Shown here one piece after another: positions 49,501 through 62,079 of a stretch of 64,000 nt of DNA (positions are counted from its first letter, which is position 1; the number at the start of each line of letters is the position of its first letter). Below the pieces are notes generated by a model. The model searched no databases and was not told where the DNA came from. It was given only the letters and a program-made list of their open reading frames with translations. The stretch is from Chiua virens (lineage: Eukaryota; Basidiomycota; Agaricomycetes; Boletales; Boletaceae): the NCBI GenBank assembly GCA_019787685.1, contig JAHNUO010000010.1, positions 1,860,001 to 1,924,000 on the forward strand, given 5' to 3'. Both the position numbers and the translations under genes were made by a program.

Positions 49501-49855
49501 TCTGAATCTAGTAAGTATCTCTGAATCTGATCTGGAAGATTTGTGAAGATACTCATCGAACAAATTCAAGGACTAGTACTTGAAGGCCGACCCAGAACGG
49601 CCGGTCAGTCGGTACCAGTAGGTCAATGCACTCGCTAGCACTGCCCAACCTTGTGCAATAATTCATTGCTCACAGCTTTTTGCCTGGTTTCGGACACGAA
49701 CCCGGAGTCATTCCTCTGTTGTCATCATTTTATGCCCAATGGGTTTGCGTCCAGAAGGAGTCTGAGCGGTCGACGCTTGAGCGTTATAACCTGGCCGCTG
49801 CGCACATAGGCTGTGGAACTGACTTAGCCCCACCTTTCCTTCCTTCATTGAATCA
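46505..49855. other. long intergenic region with two weak ORFs
   Basis: Plus-strand ORF 47373-47729 (118 codons, ending near EVNRSLREFIRGLPH) and plus-strand ORF 48187-48672 (161 codons, basic) are the longest plausible ones; neither shows a recognised domain and each has a long open frame on the opposite strand. I cannot assign a gene. 48.8-49.8 kb shows nothing. Confidence 0.3.
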
Positions 49856-51898
49856 ATGGATACATCAATGCCTGGCTGGACGTTGCTCGACACCCATCCG
49901 ACCCAAGGTCGCACTTTCCATCGTCCTATGGACCCATCGGAAACGAGCTTTCTCTGGGACGGCCTCTTAAATGGAACCGCAGACACGGTACACGCCCATG
50001 AACTTCGTCTCTCAAACGGCTCTGAAGACGCACGTCTATTTTCAGACGTCAATATCGTGAAGTCGTGGTTATCTGCTAAGAGACGTTATCCACTCACTGG
50101 TGCCATCATACAAGGACCGTCGGGCATGCCATTCAGGAAGATGACGTCAAAGACAGCCGACGACGACGATTGTGACAGGATCGCAGGATTCGCCTCCCAA
50201 CCTCATCTCGCCGTCCGAGAACACGATCTCACCGTGATTCGTCCTGGTGAGATCGTCTTTGAGCGGGTGACTGGCGCAAAGGAAGTGGAGAATCGGATTG
50301 CGACGTTTTTTGATGATGCGCGTCCGTTCTCGGAGGACCTCCTCACGCAGCTGTACGTCGTCTGTGAAGTCGAGAGGACGGATGTCCTGTACTTGATCAT
50401 CCGGGTGGCACATCTCGTGACGGATGGGATGGCGAACTATACGTTCGTGCGGTGTTTATTGGATATGCTCGGCCGGTGTGGAGAGTCTGAGCCTGTCCAA
50501 ATTCCATTGGAAGATAGGTTGGCCATGGCAGTCCCTTTGGCAGAACGGATACCTATCCAACTGCGCTCTCTCAGTCCAGCAAGACGAAGGTGGCGAATGG
50601 CTCTCGGGAGCCTGATACTCCGATCGCGGATGGAGAAGATGAAGGTAAGTACACCCTTTGAATTGTGGTTTTCCCTATATTGTTGACGCGTCTGGCATTA
50701 TCGTTGTAGGGGGGTCACACACTTCCGTGTAGCATCACACGCTCGACACCCTTCGTCCCTGCACGATCTCGCGAAATGTCCATCATGCTCACTCCTGCCG
50801 AAACCGCTACTGTGTTGGCCAACTGTCGTCTGCACAAGGTTACATTTGGAAATGCCTACCCGGTCCTCACGCAAATGGCTACGACCCGCCTGCTTTACCG
50901 GCGATACCTACGCGGAGAAATTTCAGAGGAAGAATGGCAACATCGAAAGAAAGAACCATATACCATTTCAAGTCCACTTAATCTGCGTCCGTACCTCGAC
51001 AAGGCGTGGTTTGAGAGGGGTGGTGGAGGGGAATTCGTGACGTCCCTGAGTTTATCCTTTTACCAGCTCCCATGCATGCCGCTCGGTGAAACGGCAAGAT
51101 CCAGTGGACAGAAACTTGGTCTTTCAGATGGTGCACCGCCGTTCTCGGACCTCCTCACGTTTGATCGTTTCCGGTATCGCGTTGAGTTGATCAAGAAACA
51201 GGCTGCGGCGCTCTTTGACCATCCTCTTTTTCTCGAAATGGTCCACGCGGCGAGCATGCAGCGTCAACTACGTGCGCCGTCGGTAGTTTTGCAGTGGTTG
51301 CAACGCACCAAGATCGCCAAAGACCGCACGCGTGAAGACTCGGACGAGGAGGTTTTGACGATCAAGGACATCCCTAGAACATGGGGCCATGCGGGCTCCA
51401 GTTTTGGTGACGTGCGTCCCTGCCACATGTTGTGATTCATAGTCGCTGATTAATTGCTGATAGTTGGCCTCGATGCTCCCGCTCGAATACCCCTTACCGC
51501 CTGCCCACCGACTCTCACCGTTTTCTTCCGTTTCGCACCCGTCCAGGGCAGGTTATGTCGCATATCCACGACCTTCTGAACCCTCCCCACAGTCGTCAGC
51601 GGATTCGATTCCCTCTGGATTAGACAGTCCGACGCCGAGAATTGCGATAAGAAACACCTGGCTTCACCTCAATGCGCGACCCGCAGAACTTTACCTGACT
51701 GCATGGAGTTTTGGCGGACGTATGAAGATGTTCAGTTGTTTTGACAGCAACGTGTATGAGGAGGCAGTCGTCAAGGAGTGGTTAGCTGAAATCAAGGGGG
51801 CAATGTTGTGGTACCTTGGTCGGACCCACGAACCACGTCGGACCAGGCAAAGTCGCAGTGGCAAAGTTGGAGTAGAAGGAATACACACTAAATTATAA
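49856..51898 (+). CDS. CoA-dependent acyltransferase-like protein (HxxxD fold)
   Basis: Three exons: 49856-50644, 50710-51411, 51464-51898, giving about 641 aa in consistent phase. The translation VAHLVTDGMAN (about 50.41 kb) carries the HxxxDG motif that acts as the catalytic base in condensation-domain, chloramphenicol-acetyltransferase and fungal alcohol acyltransferase proteins. The SFGGRMKMFSCFD region near the C-terminus (about 51.72 kb) matches the usual place of the solvent-channel motif of this fold, though DFGWG is not literally present. Similar fungal proteins acylate sesquiterpenes or other secondary metabolites. No synthase lies nearby, so there is no cluster context here and the substrate is unknown. 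Confidence 0.65.
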
Positions 51899-52275
51899 AC
51901 AGGTTGCAAGATCCCAACCTACTGGAATGGGAATCAACTCATACTTTTGGGGGCTGATGAGCGGCTATAGAGTCAGCGGTGATCTAGCGGCATTGCACAT
52001 TCAAGGACCCAAACGCGTTGTAGACGCGCAAGTATCACATTGTCGTAGCGCCTGCAAGAATCATGAAACGATCGTAATGCAAACTGTATGACTGTACACT
52101 CGCGTAAAAGCCCGCTAAATATAGTAGTGTTTTCGCACTTCCAAGCTCTCGCTTTATATCACCACTTTTTGCAAGCTCTCTGACCGCGAAACTGGGAAAT
52201 ACGATAAGTGGTTTGGACAAGGGGCTATCATCATCGTATACCTTCTATCGTTGTCCCCAGAAACGGGTTCGAATG
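51899..52275. other. intergenic
   Basis: A minus-strand stretch at about 52.05-52.20 kb (VFPSFAVRELAKSGDIKREL) resembles kinase-family N-lobe text of other basidiomycetes and may be a degraded fragment. No start or continuation is found. Confidence 0.3.
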
Positions 52276-53677
52276 TCAATAAACTTGGCTGGAACGACTA
52301 GCAGGAATGCTGGCTTGACTTGACAATGATTCCAACCAATCGCAGAGAGGCCGGGATGGTGGACAAGCATTCAAGAAGCATTGAATCTTGAAGATGATTG
52401 CCTCCGCAGTAGGTCGCTCCTCGATCGGTGACCAACAGCTCTGAATCAAGTCCCAGTGCGAGTCGTCGATCGATCGAGACGCAGGGCGCCCGGGCTGTTT
52501 GGCCTTTGCCAATCGCAAGACGACAGCAGCGTCTTTCCGAACTTCCGACCATGGTATTTTTCCGGACAAGACCTGCATAGATATCAGCACAATTGTCAAT
52601 GCGTCACCCAACGACAAGCTGACCTGGAGGGCGAGACATCCAAACGAGTATATGTCACTCTTGGTCGTGACGTTGGGGTTCTCTTCTGAATCAATTTGCT
52701 CGGGTGCAGTCCAGCGTATGGCTCCTGGTCGTACAGTGGACCATTGAAGATAAGCTAATCCTTCAGGAATGTTCCCCATCAGGGAAGCGAACCCGAAATC
52801 GGACAGGCGTGCAGTGTAATCTGCATCGAGCAGTACATTGTTCTGTCTCCCTGTAAGACACAAAGTACGTGGATGCATTTGATTTGACGCACGGGGTTCA
52901 GGTCACCATGACAGATCGGAAAAGAATGCACTATCAGGTGTTAACCCATTTTCTGCCTGCAGTAATATCAAGAGCGACGCACAGTAGCGCAAGCCGTCGG
53001 CAATATCCAGCAACTACAATGCAGGGTAAGCGAACGAGGAGAACCAACGACCAGCATACGCACACACTGGAGTCGGTGTGTTACACCTAGAAGATCATCG
53101 TATTTTTCCAAAAAGCTGTGGAGAGATTGGTTGGGCATCCACAACGACACCAGTGACACTGTATCACGCATTCCAAACCCGTATGCAATACCCAGGAAAG
53201 GAACGATATTACAATGATCGAGTCTCTTCCAAATTCCAAGTTCTCGGCGAAACATCTATAAATCAGGTGAATGCAGATTCCGAGGCATGACAGAGATAAT
53301 CACCTTGGATTTATGGTCTTGCGAATCATCTTGTATTTCAGCCCTAAACCGGAATGCCTTCACTGCAACCTGAGGGGGATAAATGAATCATGGTTGTCGC
53401 TGGGGTACGCCAGACGCAAACCTCTTTGATCACTGAACCGTCGCGGCAGTGGCATCTGTAGACATCACCGAAGCTGCCTCCGGCGATATACTGGTCGTCG
53501 ATCCTATCGATGCGGGATGTGAGATCGGGTGGAAGTTGAATTTCAATTCTGGTAGAGGTGAACGAGACAATATCAGCTGCTCGTACTATGCCGTGACGGA
53601 GTCACATACCCGAGCCTGGACAATTGTTCTGCAGCTGTGATTGAGGATGGGACGATATGCCTCCTTGGCGGAGATAA
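52276..53677 (-). CDS. U5: kinase half of the WD40-kinase family, 5' end missing
   Basis: Kinase exons follow the U1 scheme exactly: 53677-53610, 53548-53422, 53369-53304, 53255-53064, 53013-52983, 52930-52893, 52842-52624, 52572-52276, all in phase. Loop GGSFGDVYRC, VAVK lysine, HGDLNP, NNVLLD, DFGF, APEQ, DIYSFGC, stop at 52276. The most 5' exon I can place begins at 53677 after a CCATAG acceptor, the same junction that follows the linker exon in U1. Upstream there is only AT-rich repeat-containing DNA: no WD40, linker or convincing start. Either a short first exon escaped me or the gene is 5'-truncated. The last donor is GT. Confidence 0.7.
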
Positions 53678-53826
53678 CTATGGAACAGTATAAGTAGTCT
53701 AACGGTCATAAAACAAAGATCAAAGCTCATAATATCACGAGACCGCAGATTTTCTGACAATGCCTTATAATACATTCTGAAGAAAGCTAAATTATATAAT
53801 GGTAAAAAGGTCTTATTATTACTTTG

Positions 53827-54070
53827 CAACAGTAGGTCTGGTGAAGAATAAGTATCAAACAGTCAGTAATGACACACATCATGGGATTTGGTAATGGCCG
53901 GCAATGTTGACCAGTCTGGTACAGCTTTATATATTCTTTATAACAGTAGGCTGAGTGCATAACAAATGTCAGACTGTCAGTGAAGATACCAATTATACAG
54001 TTTACATATTCCTCATAATGGTAGCTACAGTTGAAAACAAGTGTCGGACAGTTAGAAAAGACGTACTACT
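53827..54070. repeat. degenerate direct repeats in AT-rich DNA
   Basis: Three related stretches begin near 53827, 53941 and 54014. Each has an acagtaggt-like or atggtagct-like start followed by a variant of caaatgtcagactgtcagt. Spacing is uneven. 53.68-54.53 kb holds no gene that I can support. Confidence 0.45.
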
Positions 54071-54531
54071 ATCACACAAGTCGGTAAAGGGCAAGGCCAA
54101 TTAATTTGAGGGTAGTCGAAAATGTGTACCAAACATATCTTTACTAAGCAAAGATATCGATGCTTGCAACGTTCCCAACCCGAGTCCAACACACATTTCT
54201 GGCCAACTTTTTCATTCATGCTCGAGCTTCATCAATAGTACCACTCCGATGGCATTCTCAAATAAGTGTCAGGAAGGTGAAAGTGGGTCAGATATGCACG
54301 TATAGGAAGACTTTCGAACGATCAACCAGGTGGCGACAGTGAATAATTACCTGTAGCATGATTATGGCAGGCAAAGTGGATCATCCCGGGAGTAACGGCA
54401 ACTGAAGGAAACATTTTCACGTCGTCATCATTTTGATCGACCAAACGAATGATAGCAAATAGATAACCAGATTATTCTGCTTCGTGATTTCGAATAGCCT
54501 AGTACAACGTTCGAATCGGACCCAAACGAGT

Positions 54532-56055
54532 TTAACTACTACTAGAAATACGGCGCTTCTTCAGTGACTTTGCCACAGACTTTTGGGCGGAATTATCTCG
54601 TTCAATTTGAAAAGAAAAGGTGGGCCCGAGTGCCGACCTGCCGCGGCAGCTCTCATTATTGCCATGTGTGAAGCGAAGTAACTGAGGGACTCGCCTGTTC
54701 CACCATAACAGAAGTTCGTCAACGAAATTTTTGTCCTCTTCAGTCTTGGTTTCTTCGAACCACTCCACTATGGCTTCATAGAACTCGTGGGTGTCAAATA
54801 CACCATCGACGATCGCCCAAGAACCTGCAGAGGACAGGGCGAAATGAACCTGCAACGCAGTCAGTAATCCATTAGCATCAAATCCGGTATTAATTATGTT
54901 AACGGTAAACGACCAATTTACCTGGCAAGCCACATAGGCAATGGCGCGCGGCTGAACTGTTTGCATACCTATGAGTTTGGCCACGTTTGACCGCGTCCGT
55001 CTATCACCTCGGCGATGTTTCTTTCCAGCGGTTGGCTCGAGACCCTCATCGTCCAATGCGGAAGATGGAGAAATAAAGATGGCTTTGAAGGCCTGGAGTG
55101 GAGAATCAATGATGATACCTACATTTGTGTGCAGAACATGCCTTGACTAAAATTTCGTTCTTAAACAGTCCGCTGTCGAGATTGGCAGGGTCTGACTGAC
55201 CACCAGCATACAGGAAGGCCGGCCAAGATTGCGCGGTGACGAGAAAGTCGGGATGGAAGTCACGAATATTCTGCCGGTGACTGTTGGAATACATAGCCTT
55301 GTCAATTGAAATGTTTATGGCGCAGAGTTCACTCACATGGGAACGTTCCAGTCATAGTCAACTGGACACAGAAAACTTCCTGTCGCATCATTGTAGAACC
55401 CTCTCCCGCTCTTGTCTTCAGCGCTGAGGGGAGGCTCAGGCTTTGGTGTCTGCTGCATGAGCCAGTTCACGACAAATACTTTAAGCCTGTGGGTATCATC
55501 AGTGCGGCCGGTGTCAGCACCTCGTTCGAGCTGCATTTACATCAGTCCTATTGCACAAAGTCCAAGGGAATAAATTTCTGACCTGTAGTAGAGCATCGCC
55601 AAGTTCTGTCTGAGGGATGTCACGGATAGAGGGAATCCACCGCATAAGTTCCTTGTAAGATTTGTACAAACAGTTTTCCCTTGGGCGTGCTGTCAATCAC
55701 ACTGATAAGAAACTAAATGTAAAACAAAACGCACGCATCCGTGTGATTCACAATGTTCGCGTTGGCAACATGGGCTCGTCGGTCTGCCTCCGCCAACATG
55801 TCATTGACACTGTCGTGGAGAGACACAAGGCGTCTGATGAGTCGTCCTTTATAACGAAAACTTTGAACACTACCAAAAAAAAAAGGTCAGGTCAACGAGC
55901 ACACAGAACAATTGCAAGATACTCTGCAATTCAGATCTGTACTGGAGGTTGCGAGTATTCAGGCTACGGTCTTGCAAAGCGATAAGACGTGCCACTTGTT
56001 GCATCAAAAGAGTAGTATCAATGGTCTGGGACGGGGAGTCATCTGCACTTGACAT
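54532..56055 (-). CDS. DUF6698-type protein
   Basis: Agaricomycete family of unknown function, often present in many copies. Start ATG 56055 (MSSADDSPSQ). Recognisable blocks run in family order: a helical N-terminus, TELGDALLQVRNL (about 55.6 kb), the GFYNDATGSFLCPVDYDW block (about 55.38 kb), IRDFHPDFLVTAQSWPAFLY (about 55.23 kb), GLFKNEILVKA, and the C-terminal block AIAYVACQVHFALSSAGSW (about 54.85 kb) followed by FYEAIVEWFE and LLLWWNRRV. The tail is basic and Ser-rich, ending at 54532. Several introns separate the blocks; exact borders in 55.6-56.0 kb are not resolved. Confidence 0.7.
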
Positions 56056-56164
56056 TGTTCAGGGCGAGACGAAGATAACAGTCTAAGAGTGGAGGTCAAC
56101 GATGCACGACAATATTCTCAAGATATTTAAGAACATATTCACTGGACAAATTTCATTATCCGCG

Positions 56165-56500
56165 AGAACGCCACGCACACATTGGACGACCATGGCTGTT
56201 GAGCCTCTCCACCCGAAATGGAAGGAGCTGTGTTAGCGTCGCTTCCGGGCCGCGCCACACGCATGGCATGGCCATGGCCATACCAATGTTTTCTTGATGT
56301 ACTGAAATGGAAGGACGTCTGCCGGACAGCGCCACCAAATGACACGGCCATGGCAATACCGAAGGCTTCCGCTTGTCTCAAAACATTGCATGACCGTGGC
56401 CATCACAGTGCCTTCTTGATGTACTATAGTGGAAGGGCGCCTGAATTGCTGCCGGGCAACGCCACCGGATAACACGGCCATGGGTATACCAGAGCCTCCT
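56165..56500. repeat. diverged tandem repeat, period about 120-130 bp
   Basis: The motif cttgatgtact recurs at about 56293 and 56413, and cacggccatgg at about 56342 and 56473, with gaaatggaagga/tagtggaaggg and gccaccaaatga/gccaccggataa in step. A third, weaker unit starts near 56190. ORFs across it are side effects of the repeat. Confidence 0.6.
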
Positions 56501-56670
56501 CTTGTCGTCTGAAAACAGAAGAAATCAGGTGTTTGGCGACAGGCCCTAACCAGCGAAGCGACTGAATAGAATTCAAAATTTTCCAGTACATCGAACACAA
56601 TAAATCCCTACCTTTTCATTCCCGAGGTCTACTCACAGTGCACACCCTCCGTCCCCCACCTTTCATCGTT

Positions 56671-57620
56671 ATGGCTAGGGCTTCCAACAGAAGGGATCTG
56701 CCCGAGGAGGTAGAGAAAATGGTTTTTTTGTTAGCGAGTAGAAAGCCGCGTGAACTGGCTAAGTACTCACGGGTAGCTCGTCGTGTACAAGAATGGTAAG
56801 GGCTCCTAACTGCGTCTTACATGAAGCTGAAATTCTTCCTGCGTAAGGATGGAGCCTATCCTTTACAAAAAAATCAGTATCTCTTCTCAAGCCAACACGA
56901 AAAGTCTTCTACTTTCGCTCGCTACGGGATCGAAGACAGTCCTACGCCTGCAAATCGGCACGTCTGTCTCCCCTGACATTGTTGCAATGCTCCTCCAACG
57001 TTGCCCTCGTCTGATCAACTTCACTATACATGGGGAATGTAACAGCCTTCGTCAATTCTACATCATCCTCGACGCGCTCAATAATCTCACGGACCTGAGG
57101 TACCTCTCGGTCGATCCTGCTCTGTTTTTTCAAACAGGCATCGTGCATCTTCCTGACACGCCCGCCTTCCATCGTGTTACACATCTGGATCTGACCATTG
57201 ACTCAGCTTGGGAGATAGTTACTACCGGGCTTCAGTATTTCAATCGCTTGACACACTTGTCAATGACCCGGAGAATGAGTGGTATGGCGACTCACTGCTT
57301 ACTGGCACTCCTCCAACGTCAATCGTTGAAGGTGATTTTGCTGTGGGTGGATGAAATCGAAGGTCAACCCAAAGCGATCAAGTATCTGCTGAAACGGAAG
57401 TTAGATGACCCAAGAATAGTTCTGTTTTGCCAGTCAATGAAGTCAGGTGGCAGTTTCTGGCTGCGTGCAGAGCGCGTGATCGCCTGGCGGAAGGAGAACG
57501 ACAGTATGTATCATCCATGATACTTTCGAAATGAGACTAACCTTCGTAGTCACTACAGTAAAGCGTCCTACAGGGTTAGAGGGTATAACTTCACGTAGCG
57601 CTGCTCCGAAGGTCTATTAG
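56671..57620 (+). CDS. F-box/LRR-like protein
   Basis: ATG 56671 opens an F-box-like helix set (LPEEVEKMVFLLA, then LAKYSRVARRVQEW). Intron 56796-56847 joins in phase to MEPILYKKISIS, the usual strand after the box in basidiomycete F-box proteins. Leucine-rich repeat-like text follows (LLQRCPRLINFTIHG, LNNLTDLRYLSVDP, FHRVTHLDLTID). Such proteins act as substrate adaptors of SCF ubiquitin ligases. The frame stops at 57520, but a GTATGT donor just before and an acceptor near 57548 would replace this end with a 24-residue tail stopping at 57620; I favour the spliced form weakly. Confidence 0.6.
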
Positions 57621-57774
57621 TGATGTGACAAGTTTGGTGTTGTACATACTTTGGTGGATGGATCTAGATATGCGTTTGATGCTCGAAAGAGAAATCAGTG
57701 TTAAGTACTTAAGTACATGGCGTAAAACTTACGATCCAGACTCTGGGTCGGTTTAAGGTGCATATCTGAGGTGC

Positions 57775-57990
57775 TTCAAAGAGTCTTCAACCCCACCGTC
57801 GCTCGATTCGAGATGGCAACGGGGCGACCCTATGGACACATAGTCCAAAAGCGTTATCTGTGCGACACGAAGTCAACACAGAGAGATCGATGATCTTTGA
57901 GCGGCACAAAGCCAACTCGGTATGAGCCGATGATCCGTGGGACAAGGAGGCGTAGGAAGTGTCGGCGCAAGGTCTTCAAGTTGAGGGTGG
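57775..57990 (+). repeat. dispersed repeat family, copy 1
   Basis: Shares with copies at 61.12, 61.35 and 62.08 kb the string ccctatggacaca followed by gtccaaaag and, further on, gcacaaagccaactc. This copy is the most diverged. The ORF on its minus strand is not conserved in the others. 57.62-58.36 kb holds no other gene. Confidence 0.55.
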
Positions 57991-58367
57991 CCAGGAGTGC
58001 CAGTATGGGTGCACGAGGGACCATGTCAATGATCCGGAAGGCGTCGATCTTGAGGGAGGGCTGTAACGAGAGGGTGGGATTTGCGACACTGAGGTAATGA
58101 GCGAGTGTCATGAGAGGAAATGGGCGCGACAGTCCGTGGAACCATCATGATGAGTTCTTTCATGGCAGATGTGAAATGGCACCTGTCGTTTTCAGACTCA
58201 AATACTAACTCTGACACTTCGTGTGCCACTTAATTGCAAGTGTCATCGAGTGCCGCAGTCTGAATGTCATATCATGCCCATCAGTGCTCAGTCTGAATCT
58301 CGTAGTCCCTCCCTTACCTCGTCAGTCGATTCAGCAATGTCATCTTCCTTACCCAGCCCACAGGAAG

Positions 58368-59211
58368 ATGACCCTGTCCTTGTGCCTTCGCAATCGAAGT
58401 CCTCCGACAAGTTCCCATCCCGGACCTCCCACAGTCGTTTCAATCAGCTCAATCAACCCTTTCCCTGATCCCTTTCCTCCCAATCGCTACCCTGAGACGA
58501 CACCTCCCTCTTCTCCTCCTGACAATCGTCGAAAGAAACGGCTTCCGTCTCATTCCTCATCCAATCCGAAGCGACAATACCATTACCACCCTTACATCCC
58601 CAGGGGAAAAGGACCTGTCCCCCCTGCGCTGCACTATGCAGCACAATCACTGGGGATAATGTCCCCCACCGATGTAACGCTTGATGAAGTAGAGCAGGTA
58701 CGTTGCATTGCGCGGGCCCGTCAACTAGCTCACATCCAAATAGGAGAAAGAAGGGTTTATTCAGGCCCTTTCTGCCATGCCCGAAACCATTTTGATGTCG
58801 GCACTTGAAGCCAAATGGGCGGATCATGAGTGCATTGCCCTACGGCTTGCACTCGCGAAGGCAGAAATAAGATCCTCGGAGAAGCATATGGTCTTTTTGG
58901 CCAGTATGCATGACCAGCATGAAGGCGCCCACGCTGCTAGTGGGGCATGCCTTGATATATTTCATCGAGTCCTCAATCCCCGCGGTAAAGAAGATGTCGA
59001 AGATAGTAAGCAATTTTACGAGGACACTCGTGTGGAGCGGCTTACGGCGTTGGCGGTTTCTGAGGCACACGTGGGTCAAATACAGGACGTGATTGGTCTA
59101 CGACTTTCAGATCTGTTTGAAGGAGGCAGTGTTGAGCGACATGTATCCCATGGTTCGGAGGATTCAGACTTGAGCGGATTTAGCGATTCGGAGGATGTTC
59201 GACTCGTCTGA
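58368..59211 (+). CDS. uncharacterised protein, two exons
   Basis: The downstream exon 58744-59211 joins through intron 58698-58743 (GTACGT...AATAG) in phase 0 to an upstream Pro/Ser-rich exon: DEVEQ then EKEGFIQALSAMPET. The C-terminal part is helical and charged, ending in an acidic GSEDSDLSGFSDSED tail. ATG 58368 is the first in frame. A better-looking N-terminus (MPISAQSES, from 58275) lies one frame away, so one base may be missing near 58.41 kb. No family is recognised. It is a neighbour of the DUF6532 gene. Confidence 0.5.
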
Positions 59212-59382
59212 GGGATTTAAAGGGGATACATTACCGCTATCCTCACCCGCGGTGTCCCTTCTGTTGTAATCTTACTTTCTATTCCAAATCAAGTTTGTGT
59301 ATGCCTATTGGTGTATGTTTTCATTTTATCTTAATGCCATATACCGAATGGGATCCTTCGACTTACACTGACACTGATCACG

Positions 59383-60916
59383 ATGGCGCACACCACCTCC
59401 CAGGTACGTATGTTACGCTGTCACTGCGCACCAATGTGTATAAAGTATTGTTCAGTATTACTATCAGTATCCATCGGACCCATCGCCAGACATTCCAGCC
59501 AGTAGTGGAAACACAAACCGTGATGTTGACCTCCAGGATCCCACCCTCGAGCCACAGCTTGCAACCGCTTCCAACATCAACGCCGATATCGAATTGACAG
59601 GTGATGGGATTGAATGGTTCCCAGCCCCCCGGGATCCGATTCAAGCCCATGCCAACCGTATTGTCGCCCCTGAAAATCCCATCCATACCCATGCGCACAC
59701 GGGACCTAGTGAATGGGATCTCCAGTATACTCAGTCTATTGCCCATCAAATCCCCCCCGTTTATTATCGTCCCGAGCTTCCCATTCACTATGCTCAATCC
59801 ACTCACCTTGTTCCCCCCCCCATTCACTTTCACACTAAACCTGTCGCCCACCATCCGATTAACTATCCTGTTCATTACACTTGTGCAACCTTGAGCCCTG
59901 TCACCCCTGGGAATCCCGCACCCATCAACGTCAACAACGATGAACGGGGCGACAATATAAACCCTACTATCACATCTTCGTCCATTACCCCTGCCGTTCC
60001 AAGTAAAAAGCGGGTGAGTCGTCAAAACATTTCAACCTGGCAATATATTAACAAATTAAGCAAGAAATACAAAATACGTACCGTCCAGGCTTGTGGCGGT
60101 GGCGGCAACAACAACAGTGGTGGTGACAATAATGGCGGCAGCAAGGCACCTGCTGAGCTGCCTATTGTGAACCTTTCCCCCACCGCTATTCAGCTGATGT
60201 ATAACCGCGTCAAAAACTACATCCGAGAAAGAATGGTCAGGGTGGAGGCAGTGATGACGGATAGTGGGTGAAACAACGAAATTACGGACGCCATGAACGA
60301 CGCGAAACAAACCATCTTGGGTACCTCCAAGGCACAGCTCACGTCTGCAACTACGAAGAAAGTGCGCAAGGAGGCTGTCCAGCTGACCAGCAAAATTCTC
60401 CAGAAATGGAAGAATTATGTGGAGCCGCACGTCAACTCCACTCTCAGCCTGTGAAAAAGGCTTGAGTGGGGGGAAGCTAGCTGCCCACCAGAAGAAGCCA
60501 TTGCTCACTGGTCTGTGAGGGCAAATGAAATCATACAATTGCTGAACTATGACCACCTATGCAACGGACCCAATTCTCCCCTCTTTACCGTACCATTCTT
60601 TCAGGATATGGTGATCGAACATTTATTTGTTCACTCACCGGAGTTATGGAGATATCTCGATCCTAACAACACTCATCCGGCACTCGACAACCTCTTCGCG
60701 CTGGGAGTAGCAGTGATTGCTGCAGCGGTCAGAGAATATTCCAAAGGTCGGAGGGAGAAGCACGAGGTCATACCCACATTGTGGCGTATGGACTACATCA
60801 AGGCAAAGGATATAATCGCAAGTCTGAGGCAAGATCAGACGGAGAACTTACATTTGAATGAGATCCAGGATTGGATCATGCGCCAAAGATTTGTTGAACT
60901 CGAAGGAGCTAATTAA
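59383..60916 (+). CDS. DUF6532-type protein with two in-frame TGA codons
   Basis: Exon 1 59383-59403 (MAHTTSQ), intron 59404-59455, then a long frame: Tyr/Pro/His-rich N-terminus, basic KKRVSRQN segment, Asn/Gly-rich loop, and a C-terminal helical domain that I recognise as DUF6532-like (VKNYIRERM, then FFQDMVIEHLFVHSPELW, LFALGVAVIAAAVREYSKG). The frame is the same throughout but holds TGA at 60269 and at 60452. Protein-like sequence continues directly after each, and CGA in place of TGA would restore Arg. An optional stop-free intron may lie at 60014-60088. DUF6532 proteins are abundant in agaricomycetes and often repeat-linked; function unknown. Probably a decaying copy. Confidence 0.6.
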
Positions 60917-61119
60917 CGTATCAAAAGAAGTATTAACACAATGGCAGCTTTACTTTGATGGAGTGCTTACACTTGATGGAGTGCACGAAGTGAGGTCCAT
61001 GGGGTGACCCCAGCAGATAGAGGGATATCGATGAGCTAAGGATGGAGTACGGCGGGGGAAGCACAATAACAAAGTGACTTTGATACTGTACTTACTTCGA
61101 TGAAATAGATGAGGACAGG

Positions 61120-61600
61120 GTTGAAGGGGGAAAGCGCTTCCAAGTTTGACACGAGATCATCACAGAAAGATTTGAGCAGCACAAAGCCAGCTCAGCGAGG
61201 TCCGTGGTCCGAGGAAGGTGACCCTATTAGACACCAGGGTGTTACATATCGACGACACTGGATAGTAATGAGTTTGATAGGGAGGAGTGCAGTAACACTG
61301 TACCTACCTTCGAGGAAGTGAACGAGGAGGAGAAAGGGATCAAGGAGAAAGGGCTTTGAAGGGCCTTCAACCCCACTATCGCTCGATTCGCGGTGGCGAT
61401 GGGGTGGCCCTATGGACACAAAGTCCAAAAGTGTTCTGTGCGCGACACAAAGTCAACGCAAAGAGAGATTGAGCAGCGCAAAGCCAACTCAGTGAGGATT
61501 CCGGGACGAGGGGGTGAGGCTGCGATGAACATCGTCCAGGTGCAGAGGCATCGCGCGGAGACAATCTTGAGGAGTAACAGTAATCTGATCCAAGGGACAA
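61120..61600 (+). repeat. dispersed repeat family, copies 2 and 3
   Basis: A short copy at about 61120-61240 and a fuller one at about 61350-61600, same orientation. The latter includes gatggggtggccctatgg and the block around gaggctgcgatgaaca. Stretch 60.92-61.12 kb has no gene. Confidence 0.6.
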
Positions 61601-62079
61601 GGCGGCGGTGGTGGCATGGGAGCGGCAATCTCGTCAATGATGGCGATAGACGTCGGCCTTGAAGGGACCTTCCAGGATGGCAGACGTTGGTGGTTAGTAC
61701 GAGCCTATGAGCCCTTATTGCTTATGATTCAAGGGCACATCACTTACTGGGTGACCCACTTCAGCCTACTGAATCCCTTCTACAATGGGTCATTCGGATA
61801 TATCCAGAGGGCGGGATGGAGGAGGCAACATGTGACCAGTGTGATCGATGATCGATGATCCATAATGCGGGAGTCAAGGATCTGTGGGTATACTGAGACG
61901 TTCCCAACGCTTGTAGAAAACAAGCAACAACAACAACAAATAATGCGTCCACACGGTCCACACGTCCATCGGCAATAATTGGATCAGACAATAGACCCGT
62001 CTCAACCTATATAGCTACTTGGTTTTAATTCAGATCTACACCTCCCACCCCCCGCTTACATTTGAACCCTTCCTGATAC

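Noticed and set aside
58453..58827. Minus-strand ORF opposite the 58.4-59.2 kb gene
   Set aside because: No domain, and the plus strand has a phase-correct intron that joins two open exons.
59378..60025. 215-codon minus-strand ORF rich in Gly/Val/Asn
   Set aside because: Antisense of the Pro/His/Tyr-rich part of the DUF6532 gene; composition explains the open frame.
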